Source: Sialis fuliginosa (Eukaryota; Arthropoda; Insecta; Megaloptera; Sialidae). From it: DNA of 64,000 nt. A program made the position numbers and the translations under genes. Within the stretch, counting starts at the first letter, position 1. Each line of letters opens with the position of its first letter. Below are positions 11,132 through 22,574 of this stretch, in pieces. Below the pieces are notes generated by a model. That model saw only the letters and a program-made list of their open reading frames with translations, was not told the origin of the DNA and did not search any database. The stretch is from contig OY540814.1 of NCBI GenBank assembly GCA_961205875.1, positions 4,632,993-4,696,992 of the forward strand, given 5' to 3'.

Positions 11132-12055
11132 TTAACAAATAGCCATGATGCCAGTAACAAACTATCACTGAAATTATGATTTTAAATAATGAAATAAGTT
11201 AAAAAGATTCTAAAAAATGTATTTATTTTTATATTAAAAGCGAGATTAATATGATTTTTGTTAAAATAAAAACGCAAAATACAGCAATCCGCCATGTTTG
11301 ATAAAACACCAGTCAGAGTGGATGACGTCACGGCTACGTAAACGTTAATTTTTGTTTCATTAATATCTGCACTGTTTATAAATTATTTTGTGGTTTTAAA
11401 TTATCAATTTGCTCAGTTTTGTGTTACCAAAAGTAAAAACCGAGAAACATTAGCGATGGAACAAGGATTTATTATTGTTGACAAGAAGTGTTTACATAGG
11501 CGTGACGTTAGAAATGCGCCATGACATCTGCGAGCGTTTTGGCGCCAAATTCAAATTAGTTTTAAAAGGGTCAATTTTTGTGATTAAACCTTTATTTTCT
11601 GCAGAAATAGACATTTTTTTGGAAATAAGAGACACGTAAGATCATAAAATAGTTTTTAAAAATTGTTCAATGATTAATTATCTTTGGTGAATTAAGCACG
11701 AGGAAGCACTGTGCATTTACTTGGCAGATGTTTTTTTTATTAAAATCAATATTATGTTTAAGAACCACTGATTTACTTTTGGTATGATTATAACATTATT
11801 TTAATATTATTATTGTAATAAAAATTAAATTAATAATCAAATAACAATAAATTTCTTGTTTACAGTGATTATTATTATTTATTAATAATGAATAATTCAA
11901 CATAAAATTTCTTCATTGCAAACCTTTTTTTTTTGTTTACTTTCTGAAATAAAAATATTTCATTTTTTTTACTAATAAATAATTATTCTCTTTCTATTAA
12001 ACCTGTTCAGTTAGTCACTTATTTTTTCTAGTTGCATAAAAATTCGATTAAAATA
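11132..12055. other. AT-rich stretch without a gene
   Basis: A slightly less AT-rich block at 11280-11560 contains GCCATG and GGCGCCAAATTC, but no exon or bounded repeat was identified. Confidence 0.35.
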
Positions 12056-12978
12056 CACTGCTTGTCACAATTAGTGGGGCACTTTTTCAATGTAAACAGT
12101 TTTGTTAAAAATTTTCATATTAATATGAAAATTCAGAAAAATCATTAATGTTTTTATTGTTTCAAAGCCCAAAGAGTAACAACTTTGTGCGTGCATCGAT
12201 AGAAAAAATTCACATTTCCATTTATTTACCCAATAAATGGAAATGTGAATTTTTTTCACAAAAATCTTTAAATAACCGCTTTCATTGATTTTTTATAAAA
12301 TTACACTTGAATTCAATCTTCTACTCTACTATTGAGGGCGGTTTAGTATTTAAGGTTTGATACTTAATTACTTACCCTTATAATTTATTTGTATTTTTTA
12401 ACATACGGTATCCTTGTATACAGGGTTTACTACCCAATTTGTAAATTTCACAGTTTTATCTCTTCCTGTGTCCTTCGAATTGGGGTTAGAATAATTAAGG
12501 GTAGAAACGTGGTTGAAAATAACCGGATTTTATTGAAATTGTAAAATATTGACTGTGATTGTTTCTTACAAATTATGAAGTTTTTTCAAATTTGTTTGAA
12601 ATCTTAAATCTTTAAGCTCAGGGGATGATAACAATAGGTAAATAGGTTAAAAGTTAAAATGTTATTGAAATTAATAAGAGAGTACCTTTAGGGTGTAAAT
12701 AAGTTATACAAATAATAACTATTGTGAATTTTAGTTTTATTTTGGAATACTTCGTTTTTAAACTTTTTTTTCAATACTTGAAATTGCCACTTTCCATTTT
12801 TCATCCCTCCAAGGGTTGTACACCCGCTATCGATGCACGCACAAAGTTGTTACTCCTTGGGTTTTGAAACAATAAAAACATTAATGATTTTTCTGATTTT
12901 TCATATTACTTAATATGAACATTTTTAACAAAACTGTGTTACATTGAAAAAGTGTCCCACTAATTGTGACAAGCAGTG
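12056..12978. mobile_element. Tc1/mariner-like MITE with ~150-bp inverted termini
   Basis: The ends are CACTGCTTGTCACAATTAG and its complement, flanked by TA on each side, as for Tc1/mariner elements. The inverted similarity extends for about 150 bp inward, to the ATGCACGCACAAAGTTGTTA block (left near 12181-12200, right near 12833-12855). No transposase frame remains. Confidence 0.8.
12203..12255. repeat. 24-bp perfect-stem hairpin inside the MITE
   Basis: Positions 12203-12226 and 12232-12255 are exact reverse complements around a 5-base loop. The stem contains CACATTTCCATTTATT. It is probably a small palindrome internal to the transposon. Confidence 0.85.
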
Positions 12979-15269
12979 TAGTCACTTTGGGGATTATTTA
13001 GATAAATTGATAACTGAAAACTGAAAGACCCAGGTCCAAACTTGGTATAGTGAGTTTGTAGGTAATATTATAACACACCAAAAGAATGATAAAAATTACC
13101 ACCTATTATAGGTACTTTTGGGGGAAAACATCATTTTCATAAAAAATAAATAAATATATGTATGTATATATTTTTGGATTTTGATGAGCAATAACTCTGA
13201 ACTGGAAACACGGCTAACAATAACGCTAATTCTGAAAAATACGTTAGTTAATTACCTATGAAACTGACTCATTGTGTTTGCTCTAGTTACGTTACTTTGG
13301 AAGTTATGAGATAATCTTTGTTTGTAAGTACTACTCTGAAGGCAATTATTAAACATCCTGTAGCTCAGAGGGTGTTTAAGATAGACCCCGTCTTCCCGTA
13401 CAATTTTGTGCTCACAATGAGTCAAAGAATCAGCTCTTAACATATCTGTATCCCAAACCAGACCATCCTATATATATAAAACACTGCTTACTATAACGGT
13501 ATCCGATATACTTCCACTCTAACTCCCTAAAAATCGGCTCTGCAGATTGGGTGGTGTTTAGAGGCCTTTAATATACATCTGAGTTTTTTTTAATATTCTA
13601 ACTATTTCGATTTTTTCTTTCAAAAAATGATAAAAACAGTAAGTACCTAAATTTTTAACTAACTCACATTTTTTTTTAATTCAGCATTATTTATTTGTCG
13701 TTATTTTCGAACGATTTATGTAGTCAATGTAAAATATTTATAGAAAATATAAAAAATTAAAGATATATTTCTATATTTATTAAAGTGTCTCATAATCACT
13801 ATTAATTAATTGGAAATGTTGAAACTTATAGTGCATTGATAAAATTATGTATACTTATTGTTTGTAGAAAATATAATTGACATAATTAAAAAGTAAACAT
13901 ACATTTGAGATAACTATGAAAACAGTCCAACAAATATTTACATTGAATGATTTAGTTATATGCTTTAAATATTATTAAATATGTAATATTTTTAAATTAA
14001 TTAGTCAGAATATATATTTTGATATTTTATTTACTTAATGGTACGTATGGATCCTTAGCATTTTACTACGAACAAGCCGAACGCACTGAGCAATTTTAGG
14101 CAAACATTTTGATCATTGTGTTCGTCATGTTTGTTGTGCTCCTCTTAACTTTTGCATCATTTTTAGGGTTCAAAAATATAATAAAATGTAATAGCTCTTG
14201 ATATGTACTATTAAGTAGAGAATGTTAGTGAGAATGGCTACAGAACCCTATCATGTGCATGCTCAATACGCACTTCGAAGTTTTATTATTTATCTATGAT
14301 GATAATATAATCTATGTTTTGGGTATTTCATGACCAATGATATTTCTCCTACTTTTTATGGTTTCGTATCTCAAAATGAAAAAACGGAACCACGTAGGAT
14401 CTCTTTTTGATTGTCTGTCTGATCGTCAGGACCCTTTCTCTCAGAAACCCAATGCAATAAAAAGATGCGTTCTTTGAGAGTTATTGACTGATTATCAAAA
14501 TCTATAGGGTACTTCTTGTTGATGTAGAATCTAGAAATTTGGCATGATGGAAAGTCTCATAGTACAAGTAAAGGAAAAATCCAAAAATCATTAATTTCTT
14601 ATTCTATGTGGAATCATGAACAATAAATAACATAATTTTTACCATATAAGAAGCACACATCATTGAATTTTTATTTTTATTTTTAATTGCAAACAGTGGC
14701 ATTATTTTAATATATATTGTTCTTCTATAAAATATCTTATTGATTCATTTGTTTCCAATGTTTAGTTCTACTCGCAATTGTCAAAATTATTTAAAGATCT
14801 GTATAATTGTCTTATATTCTTAGGCTGAAGGTTACACGATTACATTTTTATAATAATGAAATTTTTTCCGTGCAAATTCAAAATCGAATCTTTCTACCAA
14901 GTTATTTCCAATAAAATTGGCAGCTTTAAGTTATGTTCTATAAATTTTAGCAATATAGTATTGTCTCAGCTGTTTAAAAGAGACCTGTGAGTTTCATGCA
15001 GTAAATTCTAAATACAATGAAATCTTCGGTAGATTTTAAAATTGGAAATACCTAAATAATTACACCTAGTTGCATCTTGTATATTTAAGATTTTAAATAA
15101 ATACTGTTTTTATACATGTTTTTTGAAGCAATTGTATTTTTATTAAAAGCTTTAAAAAAAATAAATAAATAAGAAACAAAATTGAATCAAAATACCTAAG
15201 AGCAATTGCAAACTTAAACCCAAGGTTAAATATATTACAAAACTTAAACTTGATGATGTATTGTTTCAG
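12979..15269. other. Intergenic or intronic DNA upstream of the first Kdm3 exon
   Basis: No coding exon was found. At about 14360-14590 there is a degenerate insect-type repeat (AAACGGAACCACGTAGGATC, a TGTCTGTCTG run, then CTATAGGGTACTTCTTGTTG). The rest is AT-rich. If the gene has exons upstream of this window, this is intron. If not, it should hold the promoter, but no core promoter element could be assigned. Confidence 0.4.
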
Positions 15270-15332
15270 GAGTGAACATGTGGTGGCATATGCAGGCAGT
15301 ACGGTGAAGTGGGGCGCAATGCCGACAGCGAT

Positions 15333-15793
15333 ATGGACCTGTCGGACGCCGCACGCTTCCCAGACGACCGCTCGGATTCGGGTGTGAGCTCACTACGCTC
15401 AAGCTCTGCTAGCGGAGACGAGCGTTCCGGTTCTCGCTCGTCAGCTGTGAGCGGCGGCGAGGAAGCGTTGCTGACACCTTCACCCGTACGCGTGTGGCGC
15501 GATCCTGCTCTGCTGCTCGAGGCAGAGCCGAACGTGCGCCACGTTCACAGCGTGCAGCACCAAACATTGCTCATGTCGCACCATCACCCCCACTCCCACC
15601 ACCACGCGCTGCCGCCGCAGCCGGTGCCGCAGGCATCTGCGGCACCATTACCCGCAGCCGCGGATGTTCTCTGGAAGCGGTATCAGCCGCTGGCGCCACC
15701 CTCCCACCACTCGCATCACCATATGATTTCTCATCATGCTGCAACAGCTGCACACCATGCGGCTCAGGAGCTTGAGAGAGACAGATTGCTCAG
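15333..15793 (+). CDS. Kdm3: Kdm3 exon 1 (first coding exon in window)
   Basis: It encodes residues 1-153 plus two bases of codon 154. The protein starts [12 protein letters not shown], then is Ser-rich and ends in a His/Pro/Ala-rich stretch with many HH and HHH runs. The donor is CTCAG|GTAATAC. A strong acceptor (ATTGTTTCAG) lies at 15269, but from it the frame meets a stop at 15273. So either 15270-15332 is 5' UTR, or a downstream acceptor (after 15294 or 15298) joins an upstream coding exon. Two out-of-frame ATGs at 15278 and 15319 would act as upstream reading frames if this is the true start. Confidence 0.8.
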
Positions 15794-18700
15794 GTAATAC
15801 AAGTTATAATTAATGTGGGAAGGTACAGTTATAATAAAGATCTGACATTCAACTTGCTCGGTCTTTCTTTATACTGAACTGTTGTTAAATAGTAATTACC
15901 AGGGCTAACTCATCCAGAATATTAAGTTGAATTAAATAATTTAGCTGCTATGATTAAAATTATACCAGAAAGTCAAGAAGAAATTTAGGAATTATTATAA
16001 TAATTGTTATGTTTGATATACCATTTAAACTAGGCAAACAATTTAAAAAAAAATTACAATGTTGGTTACATATTTTGAAAATCGCCTCTGGATTTAAACA
16101 ATCTTAATGTGTCTGAAGGAATAATAACCGATGATCATTTCTAGTTTAATAAAATTTAACTATTTAGCTTGGAGATGATTGAAAACTAATTGATAACATT
16201 TATTATCGAGGATGTTTGAAAGCTGGTTATGTCTATAAGTTATGTCTGATTAATATAACATACAAACTGCTTTGAGACATTATCTCTATTAGATTGGTTA
16301 CATAAAAGTACATTCCATTTGAGGTATTGAGGGTTCTCTTAACTTCTCTTATTTAGAAATTACAGAATTATCAATTACAACAGACATTATAGTAATTGAT
16401 ATTTTTCTGTTTTGTATTACAATATAATCCTGATACAAAATCAGTGGCGTAGATAGCTTTTTGCGATGGGGGGTGATATGATATGCAAAATTAAAAAAAA
16501 AAAATTATTATTATTATAATTTTGAATTGAATAACCCTTTTTTTTTATCATATAAATTGTACATACTATACTTTATATTACTAAAAAAAAGAGGTTATTC
16601 AATTGAAAAACAAAAAACTTAAGACCTTTATTGTTTTTTTTTTATTCTTATCTACCCAATTTTTCCTATTTACTTCTACTATTTTCTTCCTTCTACTTTA
16701 AAAAAATGTCTTGAGTTGTCTCATGAGGGGTGATTGATCATCTTAATCCCCCCCCCCCTATCTACGTCACTGTACAAAATACTAATAGGGGGCAGGGGAT
16801 ATCTGATAAAGCTTGAGAAGTTTAAAATCACTGTAAAATATACTAGAGATTTTTGTTTGATATAAGTCCATTACATTAAGGTCTGTTATACTGAGGTTGT
16901 ACTGTACTATCAAAAAGCAAGTTAATAATAAGAGAAATGTAAACATTGTCTCCTGTTTAAAATGTTGACATATAAAATATGATCCTCATTGCCAACCAAC
17001 CCTTGTTTATTTACTATCAATATAAAAAGAAACTTTTAAAATTAGGTATATTAATGTAAATAATAATATGTTTATTTTTACAGAGAACGAGAAAGAGATA
17101 GAGAGCGTGATCGTATGGAACGTGAAAAAGCGGCTGCAGCTATGGAAAGGGAGCGGCAGCAACAAGAAATTCTGGAGAGAGAAAGGCAAGAGAAGCAACG
17201 TGCTGCTGAGCAAGCTGTACATAAACATTTTGAAGAATCTTTGCGGTTAGCTAATCAAAAGGTAACTTTAATGTATTATATTAGGAAATTGTGTCCAAAT
17301 ATTTTATTTTTTTTGTCAAAAATTAAAATCGTCTAAAATCTAACTGAAATAGATCATATAGATCATTCGTGTGACTTATATGATCATTAAATGTTGCTTG
17401 CAAATACATGTAAATTAAAAATAAAATATGAGCTTTTTGTTAATCCTATTATAATGTATATTCAACTCTACCAGTACCAATTTTTAATGGATATCATCTT
17501 TCAAACATTATTTTTCCGAAAAAGACTCCTTTGCAAAGAATACAATCGGGACTCGTTTATTCGAAGTCTCGTTTATCTGAAATGCTGAGTTTTGTTTATT
17601 TGTAATTTTTTCTCCTCCTTCACAAATTATTTTATAAAATCTAGTACACTTATGGCCGATCTCACTACTTAACCTTAGCGATTAAGCTACGGTTTCCTAG
17701 GAAAGCGGTGCCGTTATCTAACGGCCGTGATATGGCGGGCGTTTTTAACGGCCGTCTTAACGGTGACGAAGCTATGGTTTCCTAGAAAGCGGTGCTAGTA
17801 TCTAGTAACCGTACTCAATCGTAGTCACTCAGTATAGCAGTGGTAAATGGATGATTTAGACATAGCATTATTAGCATATTTGGAAGATGAGGAGTCATCC
17901 GAAGAAGAAAACTTTCGTTTGGAGGAGTGTGATGTTTAAAATCGTGCTACTGAGGGTACATTTCAAATAATAAAGTGTCGCTGTCTACAGTGCATTGATG
18001 AAAAATTCAAGCAATACATTCACTTAACACCAGTATTGTTTGATTATGTACTGAATCATATAAGAGATGACATAACTTCTAAACCATTTGTGTATACTTG
18101 TGAGGTAATTTTTTATTTTTAGTATTATACAAATTCTGATTTTGAAATATAATTCTAATATTGTTCCATATACCTGTTTTTGTTTTAACTGGGGTTGTCT
18201 ATACCCTTTGCATTTAATGTTGTATAATGCTTCATGATTTTTGAAAAATATGTTATTTTCACTAGTCCAAATCACGTTTATACTCATTGTTTTTAATGAA
18301 ATGTTCACCGCTACACGCGAAAAAACGTTTGAAAACTGTTTGTCACCGCTACGGCGACCGTCATATAAATAACGGCATCGCTATTTGACGTTACGGTAGC
18401 ACTCAACGTTTTCTAGGAAACCAACACCAATGGTTTTCCTAGACAACGTTTTGGTGACGTCACTCACTGCTTCATTACGGCCGTTAGATAACGGCACCGC
18501 TTTCCTAGGAAACCGTAGCTTTATGGAACACATAAAGATTTAAAATTGTTGCACCAACGATTTAAGTATTCCTTAAGTCGTTAAGTATCACCTAAAGTTA
18601 TACTTTAGTTCGACTTAACCTTAAAACTGTACACAAAAATGAATATTGTAAACATTTTTGATAAAATTATTGATGGCAATGATACAGATATCATAGGTAT

Positions 18701-21700
18701 AATAGTTTATGACATTTTAAGCCAAGTTTATTATAGATATAACTAACCATTTTCATGATATGTCAAAATTAACCTTTTGAAATCTATTTCATTTAACAAA
18801 GTCTCCAATGTTAGTTTTGATAGCTCGTTTGAAAAATAGACTCAAATATTTATATGGCATATTAGTAGTATTTCTAATATTTTATCTTCCTGCGTGAAAC
18901 TCGCTCCTCTCTTTTATCGCTTTTGATGTATCCGTGTATTTTTACAGTGAGTCGATCGTAGTATGCTATTCTAAATAAATCATTAAAAACGTGATGCGAT
19001 ACTTTTAAAACATTTTTTATACACATTGGATAGTGTAACATCTACTCTTGTGCAAAGGATGATCCTGTTCATTGAGTATAAAATAATATTTGAAAAGTAT
19101 CACGTTTTTAATGACTTATTTAGAATAGCATACTACGATCGACTCACTGGAAAAATGTAAAAATCTTACTTATTCTTATGTAGATATTATGATAGGTTTT
19201 TCAAAAGGTTATAAAATAGAGCAGTTTTTAAAACCATCTGTAAGTGTACTAGATTTTATAAAATAATTTTTTTCTACAACCGTGTAAAAAAGTAGGCTTT
19301 TTCATTGACATTTCAATGTGTAAAGTGCTAATGTTATGTTAAATCAACTTTCCGGTATGTACTGTGTTTATTTATTTCTATTTCTGGACAACATTTCGTA
19401 CCAAAAAATATATTGTAAATACAAAAAATAATAAAAAAATTAATAATAATTCTGTGAACAAAACTGTTTACATGTCAAGATTATAAAACTATAGCAACGA
19501 ACACAGCGTTTTTTATTGTGTTATGTAGTTTGTTTTTTAGGTGTTTTTGTCTGGAAGACTTTGTTCTTTTGGTTGTAACTTGATTACAGGTAACCAAGCT
19601 TTAGGAAGTCTTATACTGTCATCTCTTTTATTCATAGAAATATTAGAGTTTTTTTCTATTTCTATGGCTTCCATTATTATTCTAGGGTATAATTTATCAC
19701 AAGTGTGTATTTTCTTACTGTTATCGAAATCTATAGAGTATCCTGTATCTTGAACGTGTTGAGCCAACATGTTTGTTTTTTGATTTTTCTTTATCGCCAA
19801 AATGCGTTCTTTAATTATTCTAGAAGAGATTCGTCTTCCTGTTTGTCCCATGTAAATTTTATCGCATTCATTACATGGTATTTTGTATATACCATGATTT
19901 TCGAGCGGGTCCTGATCCTTTGCCGACCTAATTAGATTTGAAATTTTGATATTTGTTGAGAAAACCGTTTTTATATTATGTTTTTTAAGGTTTTGCAGAT
20001 TCGATCAGTAATACCTTTAATGTAAGGGAGTTCCACAAATCCTTTGGGTTTTTAATCTTCTTCTTCTTCTTTGTGTTGTTGTGGTTGTTTTTCTGTTTCT
20101 ATATTTTTTATGATTTTATTTACACTGTTACGACTATAATCGTTATTGTGAATTATTTCTTTTAGCAAATTATATTCTTCCGCTTTGTGATCCATATCTG
20201 TTAGTCGTTTGGATTGAATGACAAGAGATTTAATAACTGAAGATAATTGTGCTGGATGATGATGTGAGTTCCCCTTTAGGTATCTATTTGTATGAGTCGG
20301 TTTTCTATATACTGTGTGACCTAGAGTGAGGTCAAGTTTTTTTGTAACTAATACATCCAAAAAAGGTAATTTATTTTCGTTATACTCCATAGTGAATTGT
20401 ATTTGAGTATTTTCAGCGTTAAGGTGTTTAAGAAATTCATCTAATTTTGTTTTTCCGTGAGGCCAAATAACGAAGGTATCATACTAATGTCATGTTTCCA
20501 TAGTAACACATACATTTTTACATTTTTTTACCATTAATGAATTTTATAAATACTATACGCTAGGAAACCATCGCTACTAGCGCCGCCCAGTGGCGAAAAT
20601 TAATATTTTTGGATTTATGTCAAACGTAGATAAATTCAAACTGTCATAAAATTATTATTAAAAAATCTATATAATTTATTGTGACTAATCAATATAACGA
20701 ATATTTTTGTGACTCACACGAATTTGTATTCCCTAGAGTAATGGCTAAAAATAAAAGTAGCCGCATTTGTTGTGTACCCAATCAAAAAGTGCATCGCTTT
20801 GTTTATATACCAGAATTACATTATCTTACATTTTGATATGCATTTTAAAAACTTTGTTTCTTGTACAGCGTTGATCGTAGGTATAAATTGAAGCTAAAAG
20901 TGTAATTTGGTAAAAAAATACTGATTCCTGATTTTTTTACTTAATTTTTAGTGCAACATATTTTTTTAAAATATGTATTTCTTCACCCTTATATTGGCTA
21001 ATATCATTGGTAATGCTATTCGTATTTGGTTATATTATGGTTGATCTCAATTTTTTGGAGCCTTAGGAAAAATTTAAGCTAAATTACGATTTTGTGCGAT
21101 GATGAAAATTTAAATGCCATAAAAAAAGTTAATAAAAAATTTAAAAAAATGGTTTTTGAGACCATATACATATTAACTTAAAGTTTTCCTGAAAATTTCA
21201 TCCAATTATATGAAGCCATTAAGTAAAAAAAAAATGTTTTTGATTTTCAAATTTTAATTAATTACAGCTAAAATAATTTTCAAAATTAATCGAAACTTAG
21301 TGAAATACTTCTTCAGATAGAGGTGCATAGATAAAAAAAAAATTAGCGAAATCGGAACATAGGCACATTGCTAATGACAAACCCGCTATCCCGGCTATAT
21401 TATTTTTGAAAGTACAAACCCAGTTTTGCCAGCGTCGCTCACTAGGTGGCGACGTGTCGTTTTTGACAGATGGTTTCCTAGCGTATATTTATTTATTAAT
21501 TATTATATTATCATAGCAACTGCTTTACATTGTTTCAAATTTAACGATTCTTTCTTTTATATCTTTTGTGTCGTAGAACTTATCATTTTGTAATGATTAG
21601 CAAGTGTCCATCGCTGCGTGCTCATTACTGGTTTTACTTTATCCATTACTAGAGAAAAAACATAAACAAAATAAAAGGCTATAATTTAAAAAACAAACTA

Positions 21701-22542
21701 TATTTGCGGACTTTGGTAATAAAATTAATTAAATAAAGAGTTACTTGTCATTTGTAACATGAGTTCATGATAATAACTAAATAGAAGCCCGTCAATCACA
21801 AAAACAGTAAACCTTGCTCTTATAGCGGTCATAACTGGTGCCAGTACCTTATGTATGGAATGGTTAGTGATAATAATTTTATTTATTTAAATCATTATCA
21901 ATTTTAAATATATTATTAATTTCTTTTTGTCTTGATTTAAAGAAAAACAATGAAGTAATGAATGAATGAATGAATAAATATATAAATAAAAATAGATTAG
22001 ATTAAAAGTTTAAGTGCGATGACATGTATGGTCTTTAGCCTCTTAAGATTATTTAAGATTTCACAAATGATAAATGATTGTTTATTATATTTCAGCGTGG
22101 CGACCGAAGCGGCATCGGTTGGAGTTTGATAAATAGTTTACCTCCGCCAACTCATCATCATTCGCAAGCAGTCGTTCCTGTAAATGCAGTGCAGAGAAAC
22201 TCACAGCGACTTCCACCTCCGGCACACAGTCGCCGTCCTGTACACCAGCCATTGAAAAGCACAGAACCCAATGTGGGTCTGTTCAATTACCACCATGCAG
22301 CGCTCTACAAAAGTGCAATAGACCCGACCGGAGTGAATTCGAACGAACTAAAAAACTCTGTGATAGTGAAACATGGAAGTCATGCTCTAGAGACCACTAA
22401 AATATCCCCACATTCCGTTAGTCCTAAATCATCACCTTATCTTCGAGGCACGACTCGAACTTCGCCGCCGCCTGCGCTCTCTGTGGCGGTGTCGTCTCCG
22501 ATCTCAAAGTCTACTTCGTACGGATCGTCCTACCCTCCGTCT

Positions 22543-22574
<32 letters not shown>

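Noticed and set aside
15494-15775. Second frame inside Kdm3 exon 1
   Set aside because: Overlaps the supported Kdm3 frame. GC-rich coding sequence leaves alternative frames open by chance.
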